From contig NZ_JBMOXA010000008.1 of NCBI RefSeq assembly GCF_049316285.1, positions 1-64,000 of the forward strand: DNA of 64,000 nucleotides, read 5' to 3'. This stretch comes from Rhodoferax_B sp049316285. GTDB taxonomy: Bacteria > Pseudomonadota > Gammaproteobacteria > Burkholderiales > Burkholderiaceae_C. A model generated the notes under the pieces. That model saw nothing but the letters and a program-made list of their open reading frames with translations. It made no database searches and was not told the DNA's origin. How positions within the stretch are numbered: the stretch's first letter is position 1; each line of letters starts with the position of its first letter. Position numbers and translations under genes: made by a program. Below, piece by piece: positions 45,896-54,926 of the stretch.

Positions 45896-46810
45896 TCAGA
45901 GGATCGTGCTGCCGAACTTGGTGACCGAGGTCAAGCCTTGCAGGGCGCTGCGGCCGTCGAGTTCGCGGTGGCGTTTGAGCGTGGTCCAGCGGCGACCGAA
46001 GTGTGTGGCCAATGCTTCGACCAGATAAACCGAACGGTGTTGCCCGCCGGTGCAGCCAATACCCACCGTCACGTAACTGCGGTGGTCACGTGCCAGCAGA
46101 TCGAGCCAGTGTGAGAGAAACTTTTCAATATGGCTGAACATCTGCGCCACGTCGCGACTTTGGCGCAGAAACTCGGCCACCGGCTCGTCGCGCCCGGTCA
46201 GGTCGCGCAGGTCGGCTTCGTAGTGCGGATTGGGCAACATACGCACGTCAAACACGTAGTCGGCATCCAGCGGAATGCCGCGTTTGAAGGCAAACGATTC
46301 AAACACCAGCGTGAGCTGGTTGCCGGGTGCGGCCACCAGTGATTTGATGTACCCCTGCAACTGCGATGAACGAATGGCGCTGGTGTCGATGACGTGTGCG
46401 CGTTCACGCAGCTCAGACAGCAATTCGCGCTCCAGTTCAATGGCTTCAAACAAGGCGCGCTGCTGGTTCAGCATGTCGGCCTGAGACAGCGGGTGGCGGC
46501 GGCGGGTTTCGGAATAGCGGCGCACCAGCGTGTCGGTGGCCGCGTCGAGAAACAGCGACTTGATCCGCACACCATGCTGGCGCAGTGTGGCCAGATACTG
46601 CGGCACCACCGGCAGCGACTTGGCGCTGCGCACGTCCATGGCAATCGCCACCTTGCCCGCCCCTCGGGTTTGCTCAAGTTTGACGAATTCCAGCAGCAAC
46701 TCGGGCGGCAGGTTGTCAACGCAGTAAAAACCAGCGTCTTCCAATGCGTGCAGCGCCACCGACTTGCCGGAGCCTGACATACCCGTGATGAGAACGATTT
46801 CTGGTTGCAT
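45896..46810 (-). CDS. rapZ: RNase adapter protein RapZ
   Basis: A 304-residue P-loop protein. GMSGSGKS is at residues 10-17 and GIGCTGGQHRSVYLVEAL is in the C-terminal domain that binds RNA. In enterobacteria RapZ delivers GlmZ sRNA to RNase E and senses glucosamine-6-phosphate; in other proteobacteria the target RNA is unclear. It follows recN by 39 nt in the same direction. Confidence 0.95.
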   Translation of the reverse strand: MQPEIVLITGMSGSGKSVALHALEDAGFYCVDNLPPELLLEFVKLEQTRGAGKVAIAMDVRSAKSLPVVPQYLATLRQHGVRIKSLFLDAATDTLVRRYSETRRRHPLSQADMLNQQRALFEAIELERELLSELRERAHVIDTSAIRSSQLQGYIKSLVAAPGNQLTLVFESFAFKRGIPLDADYVFDVRMLPNPHYEADLRDLTGRDEPVAEFLRQSRDVAQMFSHIEKFLSHWLDLLARDHRSYVTVGIGCTGGQHRSVYLVEALATHFGRRWTTLKRHRELDGRSALQGLTSVTKFGSTIL

Positions 46811-46849
46811 GGGCCTAGGGTACTACAGCAGATGAAAGCATTTTGGGTT

Positions 46850-48493
46850 TTACAACAATCCCAACATTTCTTTGGCGTGGGCCAGCGTGGTGTTCGACAA
46901 ATGCTCTCCGCCCAGCATGCGGGCGATCTCGGCCACGCGGCCTTCACCCACCACCGCGGCCACCTGGCTTTCGGTTTGGGCGCCTGCGCGTTGCTTGGAA
47001 ACGAGTAAATGATGGTCGGCGCAAGCGGCGACCTGGGGCAGGTGGGTCACCGCCAGTACCTGGCGATCACGGCCCAGTTGCTTCATCAGCCGGCCCACGG
47101 TTTCGGCCACGGCACCGCCAACGCCGGAGTCCACCTCGTCAAAGATCAGCGTCTGTGCGGTGCCCAGCTCGCTGGTGGTGACGGCAATGGCCAGGGCGAT
47201 ACGCGACAACTCGCCACCCGAGGCCACTTTGCCAACGGCGCGCGGGGTGCTGCCGGCGTGCCCGGCCACCAGAAACAGTACTTCTTCCTGGCCGCTGGCG
47301 CTGGGCTCGATCTTGTTCAGTTCCACCTCGAACCGGCCGCCTTGCATGCCCAGGCCTTGCATGGCTTGGGTGATGGCCTTGGCCAGTCGCGGCGCGCCTT
47401 GGGTTCTCAGTTTGCTCAATACCTTGGCTTCCGCGAGGTAAGCGTTCTGCGCCTTCTTTTCCGCCGCTTCGAGTGCTCCGAGGTTGGTCGCGGCATCCAG
47501 CCTTGCCAACTCTTGCTTCCAGCTTGCCAGCAGCGCGGGTAACTCCTGTGGCGTGCGTTTGTAGCGGCGCGCCAGCGAGATCCAGCGCGACAGGCGATCG
47601 TCGAGCTCGGCCAAGCGATCGGGGTCTAGCTCGGTGCGGCGCAGGCTGGTGTGCAGGGAATGCGCCGCGTCTTCGGCCTGCGCCAGGCTGGAGGCCAGGA
47701 CCTCGGCCAGTTCGGCGTACTCGGGGGCGATGTGGGCCTGGGTCTGCAGCGCCTGTTGCGCGCGCGTCAACCCACTCAGTGCGCCGCTGTCGTCGTTTTC
47801 CAGCGCGTCTATGGCGGCTTGCACGGCATCGATCAGGTTTTGTGCGTTGGCCAGCCGGGCGTGCTGGGTGTTGAGCTCATCCCATTCGTCTGCCCCTGGC
47901 GCGAGTTTGTCGACTTCGCCAATCTGCCAGTTCAGCCGCTCTTGTTCTTGTTGCAGCGAGTCTTGCGCGGCGCGGGCATCGGCCAGTGTTTTGACGGCTG
48001 TGCGCCAGGCCGCCCAAACGGTTTCCAGCGCGCGGGTGTTGGCGCCGGCATAGGCGTCGAGCAGGCCACGCACGGTGTCCGGGCGGGTCAGGCTTTGCCA
48101 TGCGTGCTGGCCGTGGATGTCGAGCAACTGGTCGCCCAGTGCGCGCAACTGCGCGGCGGTGGCCGGGCTGCCGTTGACCCAGGAGCGGCTTTTTCCCTGG
48201 GCGTCGATGGTGCGGCGCAGCAGCAGCGAGTCGGAGTTGTCGAAACCGGCGTCGCTGAGCCAGGTGTTGATGTTATCGGTGTTGTCGAACTCCACGCTGA
48301 TGTCGGCCCGGCTGGCGCCTTCGCGCACCACGCCGGCGTCGGCGCGGCTGCCCAGGGCCAATTGCAGTGCGTCGATCAGAATGGATTTGCCCGCGCCGGT
48401 TTCACCGGTGAGCACACTGAAGCCGGCCGACAGGTCCAGCTCCAGTTCGCGCACGATCACAAAGTCGCGCAGGGTGATGCGTTTCAGCGGCAT
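46850..48493 (-). CDS. recN: DNA repair protein RecN
   Basis: A 547-residue SMC-like ATPase for double-strand-break repair. Walker A GETGAGKSILIDAL is near residue 30, the coiled-coil arms fill the middle, the signature VASGGELSRIALA and Walker B TLIFDEVDSGVGG lie near the C-terminus. ATG at 48493 (MPLKRITLRDF) matches homologues; the longer ORF overlaps nadK. nadK ends 3 nt upstream, so nadK-recN-rapZ is probably one unit. Confidence 0.96.
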   Translation of the reverse strand: MPLKRITLRDFVIVRELELDLSAGFSVLTGETGAGKSILIDALQLALGSRADAGVVREGASRADISVEFDNTDNINTWLSDAGFDNSDSLLLRRTIDAQGKSRSWVNGSPATAAQLRALGDQLLDIHGQHAWQSLTRPDTVRGLLDAYAGANTRALETVWAAWRTAVKTLADARAAQDSLQQEQERLNWQIGEVDKLAPGADEWDELNTQHARLANAQNLIDAVQAAIDALENDDSGALSGLTRAQQALQTQAHIAPEYAELAEVLASSLAQAEDAAHSLHTSLRRTELDPDRLAELDDRLSRWISLARRYKRTPQELPALLASWKQELARLDAATNLGALEAAEKKAQNAYLAEAKVLSKLRTQGAPRLAKAITQAMQGLGMQGGRFEVELNKIEPSASGQEEVLFLVAGHAGSTPRAVGKVASGGELSRIALAIAVTTSELGTAQTLIFDEVDSGVGGAVAETVGRLMKQLGRDRQVLAVTHLPQVAACADHHLLVSKQRAGAQTESQVAAVVGEGRVAEIARMLGGEHLSNTTLAHAKEMLGLL

Positions 48494-48495
48494 GC

Positions 48496-49392
48496 TCAGG
48501 AGCCTCTCTCGTTCCAATGCAGTTTTTTACGTAGCGTGTCGAAGTAGCTCCAGCCGCGCGGATGCAGAAAACGCACGCGGTGCTGCGAGCGGCGCACCGA
48601 AATGCGGTCGCCCAACTGCAGTGAAGCCAGTGACTGCATGTCAAAGTTGGCGCTGGCGTCGCGCCCGGCCACCAGTTCAATCACGATCTCGCCCGCATCG
48701 GCCAGCACGAACGGCCGGTTCGACAAGGTGTGCGGCGCAATCGGCACCAATACCCAGCCCGGGATGGACGGGTGCATCAGCGGGCCGCCAGCCGACAAGG
48801 CGTAGGCAGTGGAGCCGGTGGGGGTGGAGATGATCAAGCCGTCGGCGCGCTGGTTGGAAACCGGCAGGCCGTCGACCTCAATGCGCAGTTCCACCATGCC
48901 GGATGTGGCGCCACGGTTCACCACCACGTCGTTCAGCGCGCGCGCGTCGAAGACACACGCGCCTTGGCGCATCACCCGCGCGTGCATCATGCTGCGGTGG
49001 TCTTCTTCATATGCGCCTTGCAGCATAGACTCCAGCGCGGTCTGGTAACTTTCGATCGGGATGTCGGTGATGAAGCCCAGCCGCCCCTGGTTGATGCCAA
49101 TCAGCGGCACGCCGTATTGGGCCAGCAGCCGCCCTATGCCCAGCATGGTGCCGTCGCCACCGACCACCAGGCCGAGGTCGCATTCGTTGCCAATGGTGGC
49201 GATGTCCATCGCAGGGTAACCCGCCAGGCCGGTGTTTTGTATGGTTTCGCGTTCCACCACCACGGTGCAGCCCTGGTCGGTGAGAAAGCCTGCAATTTCT
49301 TCCAGCGCCTTGCGCGAAGCGGCGGTGCCCATGCCCGATCCCGGGGCGTGGTATTTGCCAAACAGCGCAACGTGACGGAATTTAGAGTTCAT
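48496..49392 (-). CDS. nadK: NAD kinase
   Basis: A 298-residue enzyme phosphorylating NAD to NADP. GGDGTMLGIGR at about residue 73 and LNDVVVNRGA, then DGLIISTPTGSTAYALSAGGP, are the family motifs. It is divergent from hrcA with a 147-bp intergenic region, the conserved nadK/hrcA arrangement in betaproteobacteria. Confidence 0.96.
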   Translation of the reverse strand: MNSKFRHVALFGKYHAPGSGMGTAASRKALEEIAGFLTDQGCTVVVERETIQNTGLAGYPAMDIATIGNECDLGLVVGGDGTMLGIGRLLAQYGVPLIGINQGRLGFITDIPIESYQTALESMLQGAYEEDHRSMMHARVMRQGACVFDARALNDVVVNRGATSGMVELRIEVDGLPVSNQRADGLIISTPTGSTAYALSAGGPLMHPSIPGWVLVPIAPHTLSNRPFVLADAGEIVIELVAGRDASANFDMQSLASLQLGDRISVRRSQHRVRFLHPRGWSYFDTLRKKLHWNERGS

Positions 49393-49539
49393 TTTGAAAT
49401 TACATCATTAATTTGTGGCCTTGGCGTGAGCGTGCGTCGACAAGATGCAGGCCGCGGGGCCATGCGGCATGACCTTGCGTAAAGCTGAATCTTCGAGATA
49501 CGGTGTCGTACAAGGGCCACAAAATCGTAGAATGATTCG

Positions 49540-50544
49540 ATGCTGGATGATCGTGCGAAGTTGTTGCTCAAAGCGCTGGTGGAACGCTATATCGCGGACG
49601 GTCAGCCTATTGGGTCGCGCACCTTGTCCCGGGCTTCGGGTCTGGAGCTGTCGCCGGCCACCATTCGCAACGTCATGTCCGATCTGGAGGAACTGGGGCT
49701 GATTGCCAGCCCGCATACTTCGGCCGGGCGCATTCCCACCTCCAAAGGTTATAGGCTGTTTGTCGACACCATGCTGACGACGCAGCGTGAAACCCTGCAG
49801 CCGCCGCAACTGGTGGCCGAGCAGCCGCAGAAGGTGATTGCCAACGCGGCCAACCTGCTGTCGAATCTTTCGCAGTTTGTTGGTGTGGTGATGGCGCCGC
49901 GCCGCACATCGGTCTTTAGGCACATCGAGTTTTTGCGTCTGTCCGAGCGGCGCCTGCTGGTGATCATCGTCTCGCCCGATGGCGACGTGCAAAACCGCGT
50001 GTTGTTCACCGAAACCGATTTCACCCAGTCGCAACTCATTGAAGCTTCCAATTACCTGAACGCGGAGTACGCCGGCTTGGCGATGGAGCAGGTGCGCGAG
50101 CGAATCAAGAGCGAGGTCGAAGGCCTGCGCTCGGAAATCGCCGCCTTGATGCAAGCGGCTGTGCACGTGAGCTCGGAAGCCTTGACCGAAGGTGATGGAG
50201 AAGTTGTCATTTCGGGTGAGCGCAATTTGTTGTCGGTGAGCGATTTCGCCAGCGACATGGGGCAGTTGCGCCGTGCATTTGATCTGTTTGAGCAAAAAAC
50301 CCAGTTGATGCGTTTGCTGGACAGTTCCAGCCAAGCTCCGGGTGTGCGCATCTACATTGGCGGCGAGAGCCAAGTGGTGCCGATTGAAGAACTCTCCATC
50401 GTGAGTGCGCCTTACGCCGTGGACGGGCATGTGGTGGGCACGCTGGGTGTGATAGGCCCGACACGTATGGCTTACGACCGCATGATCCAAATTGTCGATA
50501 TCACTTCCAAGCTGGTCAGCAACGCGCTGAGCCATAGCAAATAA
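49540..50544 (+). CDS. hrcA: Heat-inducible transcription repressor HrcA
   Basis: A 334-residue repressor. The N-terminal winged helix shows YIADGQPIGSRTLSRASGLELSPATIRN split at about residues 15-42 and LEELGLIASPHTSAGRIPT just after. The C-terminal GAF-like dimerisation domain follows. HrcA binds CIRCE operators of groE/dnaK operons. I find no CIRCE repeat in the 147 bp upstream, so autoregulation is not supported here. Confidence 0.95.
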   Translation: MLDDRAKLLLKALVERYIADGQPIGSRTLSRASGLELSPATIRNVMSDLEELGLIASPHTSAGRIPTSKGYRLFVDTMLTTQRETLQPPQLVAEQPQKVIANAANLLSNLSQFVGVVMAPRRTSVFRHIEFLRLSERRLLVIIVSPDGDVQNRVLFTETDFTQSQLIEASNYLNAEYAGLAMEQVRERIKSEVEGLRSEIAALMQAAVHVSSEALTEGDGEVVISGERNLLSVSDFASDMGQLRRAFDLFEQKTQLMRLLDSSSQAPGVRIYIGGESQVVPIEELSIVSAPYAVDGHVVGTLGVIGPTRMAYDRMIQIVDITSKLVSNALSHSK

Positions 50545-50672
50545 GCCTAGGCCCCGCCATGGGGCGAACCGGGCTAAAACAGCCTTTACGCACCGATATT
50601 TCTGCTCAGGTGGGCGGCAAGAGTATGTCGTGCCCATGAATTTTGTTGCATAAATACAAATCTGCGTATCCG

Positions 50673-50691
50673 AATGATATTGATTCGCAGT
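50673..50691. promoter_or_regulatory. Candidate Fur box upstream of the TonB-dependent receptor
   Basis: AATGATATTGATTCGCAGT resembles the Fur consensus (tandem hexamers of GATAAT type), matching in AATGAT, ATTGATT and the distal CA. It lies about 150 bp upstream of the receptor ATG in a 279-bp gap after hrcA that otherwise has no gene. Iron repression of the following genes is the expected consequence. Confidence 0.6.
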
Positions 50692-50823
50692 AGCGAATTT
50701 ACAATTCCGGTCGAATTTTCGTGTGGGGGAAGAGGTGCGCGCATTGCTCGGGGCTCCAACTCATTTCTGCTTTTTCAACCTTGGGTTGGATTCATTTCGG
50801 AGGCCAGATTGGCTCATAACAAC

Positions 50824-53052
50824 ATGCGCATTAGTCGCAAAAAATCGAATTTCAAGGCTGCACGCCCATCCGCGGGCGCAGCGCAAACGACAACTTCCGG
50901 CATGACCACGGCTGACATTGGCAAGCTGCCAATGGGCGCCCTGATGCTGGCTGCATCTGTCAGCGGTTGGGCGCAATCTGCCGACGCGACCAAGAGCCTG
51001 AGCACGGTGACGGTGACGGAAAAGGCCGAGCAGCAGCAAGGCAAGGATGCACTGCAAACCAAGAAAACCACCATCGGCAAGGGCACGCAAGACATTCGCG
51101 ACATCCCCCAGTCGATCAACGTGGTGACCGAGCGCCTGCTCGACGAAAAACGCATCGACAACCTGAATGACGCGCTGCGCTTGACCGCCGGTGTGACCTT
51201 CTCGGCCGCTGAAAACGGCACGATGCAAGACATCTTCATCCGTGGCTTCTCGGTGGCTCAGGTGGGCGACTTGCTGATCGACGGCATGAAGGATCCTTCG
51301 CTGTACGAACGCGAAACCTTCAACCTGGACCGCATCGAAGTGATGCGCGGCTCGGCCTCCATGATCTTCGGTCGTGGCTCCACGGGTGGCGTGGTGAACC
51401 AGGTGAACAAGAAGCCGCTTGCCGTGAACCAGAACGATGTGGACTTCACCATCGGAACCGACGGCTTTCGCCGCTCCACGGGTGACTTCAATATCGTCAC
51501 TGGCGAAGATGCTGCCTTGCGCTTGAATGTGATGGCAACCGGCACCAATGGCCGTGGCATGGAGGGGGATAAATACGGTATTGCCCCCGCCTATACCTGG
51601 GGCATGGGCACGCGCAACGAATTCACGGTGGGCTACTACTACCTTGACTACGACAATACGCCTAAAAATGGCCTGCCATACACCACCATTGGCTCGTCAC
51701 TCATAGACCCGCGTGACTTCTACGGCACTGCTTCCGATTTCTCCATTGGTACGGCCAACTACGGCTACCTGCAGCACACGCATCGCTTCGACGATGGCGG
51801 CGAATTGCGCAGCCAGTTGCGTACCGGTAACTTCAAGCGCCGTACCTGGAACACACAAACCCGGTTTGCCGGCACCCCTGCGACCTGGACCAATGCCACC
51901 GTCATTACACGTAGCGGCCTCACACCACGCAAAGACGAATACGACGGCACCTACCTGCAAAGCGATTACAGCAATAACTTCAATGCCTGGGGCATGAAGC
52001 ACGCCGTGCTGACGGGTATTGATTTCGCCTACGAAAAAGCCGATCGCTACACACAAAGTGTGGCGGGTGGCAATAAGGGCACGACCACCATCGGAACGCC
52101 AAACGACGGCTTTGCGCCCGCCGTGCCGGTGTTTGGTGCCAACCCATCGAGTGGTTACAAGTCCAAGTCTTATGGCATTTACGCCCAAGACCTCGCGCAG
52201 GTGGCCGAGCACTGGAAGGTGCTGGGTGGTTTGCGTTGGGACTCCATCGATGGTGACTTCCGCTCCCCGAACACGCCAAATGCGCCGAGTTCCAATATGT
52301 CGGCCTCCGAGCCCAGCTATCGCTTCGGTGTGTTGTTCCAGCCGTCGGAGACCGTTTCTTACCACTTCTCCTACGGTACGTCGTTCAACACTTCAGCCGA
52401 CACCTACCAGTCGGTGACACAGCCAACAGCGAACACGCCGCCTGAAGAGAGCCGCAATCTGGAGTTGGGTGCCAAGCTCGACTGGTTGGAAGGCAAGCTC
52501 TCGACCCGCTTTGCGTTGTTCCGCACGACGAAGATCAATGAACGCACAACCGACCTGGACTTCTCCGGACAGGCTTACCTGTTGTCTGGCAAGCGTCACA
52601 GCTCCGGTCTGGAAGTGGAAGTGGTGGGTCGCCCCTCGCCCAAGTGGGAAACCTATGTCTCCTACGCCTACATCTGGGACACCAACATTGATGCGGCTGG
52701 CAGCTCGACTGCAGCACAAGCCACAGTGGGCCAGCCCTTTGGTCTGGTGCCTCGACACAGTGGCAGTGCCTGGTTGACCTACCAAGCCCTGCCTAAGCTG
52801 CGCCTGGGCGCCGGTATGACCTTCTCCTCGGAAAACTATTCGATCAATGGTTCCACCGCCACGCGCGGTGCAAAGGCGCCTGGTTACGCCGTGTTTGACG
52901 CCATGGCCGAGTACCGTTTCACCGAAGACACCTACCTGCAGCTCAACGTGAAGAACATCGACAACAAGCTGTACGCAGCCGAGTTGTACCGTGGTTTCTA
53001 CGTGGCAGGTGCTGGCCGTTCGGTGCAAGCCACCATCGGCACGCGTTTCTGA
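50824..53052 (+). CDS. TonB-dependent siderophore receptor
   Basis: A 742-residue outer-membrane receptor. A long N-terminal region ends in a signal peptide core LPMGALMLAASVSGWAQ. The plug domain has VTVTEKAE (TonB-box-like), IRDIPQSINVVT, IRGFSVAQVGDLLIDG and IEVMRGSASMIFGRGSTGGVVN; the barrel ends with aromatic RF. ATG at 50824 is listed, but TTG at 50809 has GGAGG 5 nt upstream and may be the real start. The layout matches catecholate or hydroxamate receptors; PiuC follows. Confidence 0.92.
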   Translation: MRISRKKSNFKAARPSAGAAQTTTSGMTTADIGKLPMGALMLAASVSGWAQSADATKSLSTVTVTEKAEQQQGKDALQTKKTTIGKGTQDIRDIPQSINVVTERLLDEKRIDNLNDALRLTAGVTFSAAENGTMQDIFIRGFSVAQVGDLLIDGMKDPSLYERETFNLDRIEVMRGSASMIFGRGSTGGVVNQVNKKPLAVNQNDVDFTIGTDGFRRSTGDFNIVTGEDAALRLNVMATGTNGRGMEGDKYGIAPAYTWGMGTRNEFTVGYYYLDYDNTPKNGLPYTTIGSSLIDPRDFYGTASDFSIGTANYGYLQHTHRFDDGGELRSQLRTGNFKRRTWNTQTRFAGTPATWTNATVITRSGLTPRKDEYDGTYLQSDYSNNFNAWGMKHAVLTGIDFAYEKADRYTQSVAGGNKGTTTIGTPNDGFAPAVPVFGANPSSGYKSKSYGIYAQDLAQVAEHWKVLGGLRWDSIDGDFRSPNTPNAPSSNMSASEPSYRFGVLFQPSETVSYHFSYGTSFNTSADTYQSVTQPTANTPPEESRNLELGAKLDWLEGKLSTRFALFRTTKINERTTDLDFSGQAYLLSGKRHSSGLEVEVVGRPSPKWETYVSYAYIWDTNIDAAGSSTAAQATVGQPFGLVPRHSGSAWLTYQALPKLRLGAGMTFSSENYSINGSTATRGAKAPGYAVFDAMAEYRFTEDTYLQLNVKNIDNKLYAAELYRGFYVAGAGRSVQATIGTRF

Positions 53053-53080
53053 TCCCGGCTGACGAAGGCATACTTGGGGG

Positions 53081-53764
53081 ATGTTGCATCTTCCCGGAAT
53101 CCTGCGCGCTGACGAGTTGAAACAAGCCCGCGAGGTGATGGCCAAGGCCCCATGGGCTGATGGCTCCCTCACCTCGGGTGCGCAGGCTGCTTTTGCTAAA
53201 AACAACCAGCAACTGCTGGAGTCAAGCGATGAGGTTCGCCTGCTCCAGCGGCTGGTGCTGACGGGACTGGAACGCAGTCCCGTTTTCTTTTCTGCGGCGT
53301 TGCCGAAAAACATTTCGCCGCCGATGTTCAACCGCTACAGCGGGGCGGCGAACAGTTTTGGCAACCATGTAGACAGCGCGATCCGATTTTTGCCAGGCGG
53401 GGCTGGACGGGTGCGTACAGACTTGTCGTGTACCTTGTTTTTGTCTGAACCTGACGAATACGAGGGTGGCGAGCTGGTCATGCAGTCCTTGTCGGGTCAG
53501 CAGGAGGTGAAGCTGGCCGCTGGTGACCTGGTGCTGTATCCCGGCACCAGCGTGCACCGCGTCAACCCGGTCACGCGTGGTGCACGGCTGGCTTCGTTCT
53601 TCTGGATTCAGAGCATGGTGCGCAGCGGCGAGCAGCGCGAACTGCTCTACAACATGGATAACTATTTGCGCCATCTGCGCAGCACCGTCGGTGAGCAGGA
53701 CGTGGGTGTGATTGGCCTCACGGGCACGTACCACAACCTGCTGCGCCAGTGGGTGGACACATGA
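53081..53764 (+). CDS. PiuC/YbiX-type Fe(II)/2-oxoglutarate hydroxylase
   Basis: A 227-residue dioxygenase of the PKHD group. Iron ligands appear as HVD in FGNHVDSAIR and the distal His in SVHRVNPVTRGAR, whose Arg binds 2-oxoglutarate. YEGGELVMQ is the typical middle motif. In many proteobacteria this gene accompanies a Fur-controlled siderophore receptor (fiu-ybiX, piuA-piuC), as here. The substrate is unknown. GGGGG precedes the ATG; the stop overlaps the next start. Confidence 0.92.
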   Translation: MLHLPGILRADELKQAREVMAKAPWADGSLTSGAQAAFAKNNQQLLESSDEVRLLQRLVLTGLERSPVFFSAALPKNISPPMFNRYSGAANSFGNHVDSAIRFLPGGAGRVRTDLSCTLFLSEPDEYEGGELVMQSLSGQQEVKLAAGDLVLYPGTSVHRVNPVTRGARLASFFWIQSMVRSGEQRELLYNMDNYLRHLRSTVGEQDVGVIGLTGTYHNLLRQWVDT

Positions 53765-54915
53765 GGCCGCCGCCACCCAAGCTGATGCCCGTGCCGCCCG
53801 AAGTGGTCACGCTAGGGGACTACGAGCGCGCCGCCCAACAGCGCCTGGACGACCGCATCTGGGCCTACTTGCAGGGCGGGGCGGGCGACGAAATCACCTT
53901 GAGCGCCAATCTTGCGGCCTGGCAAGCGTTGTCCTTGTGGCCCCGTGTATTGCGCAATCTGGCGGGTGGGCACACCCGCAGCACGCTGCTGGGGCGTGAA
54001 ATGGCGCACCCGATTCTTCTGGCACCGGTGGCCTTCCAGCAGTTGGCGCATGCCGATGGAGAGCTGGCCACCGTGCATGCCGCCGCCGCCCAGGGCGCTG
54101 GCATGGTGGTGAGCACCCAGGCCAGCATGCCCCTGGAGGTGCTGGCCGATGCGGTGCGCGCCGATCCCTTTCGCGGCCCGTTGTGGTTTCAGCTTTACCT
54201 GCAATACGACCGCGACTTCAATCTTGACCTGGTGCGGCGTGCGCAGTTGGCGGGCTACGAGGCATTGGTTGTGACAGTGGATGCGCCCAGTAGCGGTGTG
54301 CGTGACCGTGAGCGGCGCAGTGGTTTCAAAATGCCGCCCCACGTACACGCCGCCAACCTGGCCGGTTTGCCACCGCGCGCGCCACTATCTCTGGCCATGG
54401 GACAGAGCCCGGTGTTCGACGGCTTGTTGACGCATGCACCCAACTGGGCCGACATTGAGTGGTTGGTGGCGGCCTCGCCGCTGCCGGTGCTTCTAAAAGG
54501 GATCATGCATCCTGAAGATGCACAACAGGCGCTGCGCTCTGGCGCGGCGGGCGTGGTGGTGTCCAACCACGGTGGGCGCACGCTGGACACGGTGGTGAGC
54601 ACGGCGGCGGTGCTGCCGGGTATTGCCCGGGCGGTGGCCGGCCAGGTGCCAGTGCTGGTGGATGGCGGGGTGCGCCGCGGGACCGATGTGCTCAAGGCGC
54701 TGGCGCTGGGGGCCGATGCCGTATTGGTGGGGCGCCCCGTGGTGCACGCCTTGGCCACGGCGGGTGCCCAAGGTGTGGCCCATGTGATCCGATTGCTGCG
54801 TGACGAACTGGAGATCGCCATGGCGTTGACGGGTTGCGCCACATTGGCAGATATCACCCCCGAAGTTCTTTTTAACCCGCCCGCAGGGCTGGAAGCGCAT
54901 AAAGGCGTGCAATAA
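53761..54915 (+). CDS. FMN-dependent alpha-hydroxy-acid oxidase/dehydrogenase (LldD family)
   Basis: A 384-residue FMN TIM-barrel enzyme. VLRNLAGGHTRSTLLGREMAHP is split near residue 60, PILLAPVAFQQLAHADGE follows, VTVDAPSSGVRDRERRSGF carries the loop, and the active-site His is in SNHGGRTLD. VDGGVRRGTDVLKALALGADAV binds phosphate. Lactate or another 2-hydroxy acid is oxidised. ATG at 53761 overlaps the PiuC stop by 4 nt, so it is probably co-translated with the iron cassette. Confidence 0.9.
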   Translation: MRPPPPKLMPVPPEVVTLGDYERAAQQRLDDRIWAYLQGGAGDEITLSANLAAWQALSLWPRVLRNLAGGHTRSTLLGREMAHPILLAPVAFQQLAHADGELATVHAAAAQGAGMVVSTQASMPLEVLADAVRADPFRGPLWFQLYLQYDRDFNLDLVRRAQLAGYEALVVTVDAPSSGVRDRERRSGFKMPPHVHAANLAGLPPRAPLSLAMGQSPVFDGLLTHAPNWADIEWLVAASPLPVLLKGIMHPEDAQQALRSGAAGVVVSNHGGRTLDTVVSTAAVLPGIARAVAGQVPVLVDGGVRRGTDVLKALALGADAVLVGRPVVHALATAGAQGVAHVIRLLRDELEIAMALTGCATLADITPEVLFNPPAGLEAHKGVQ

Positions 54916-54926
54916 TGTTTGGCTGT

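Noticed and set aside
49393..49539. CIRCE operator in the nadK-hrcA gap
   Set aside because: No TTAGCACTC-N9-GAGTGCTAA repeat or near match is present.
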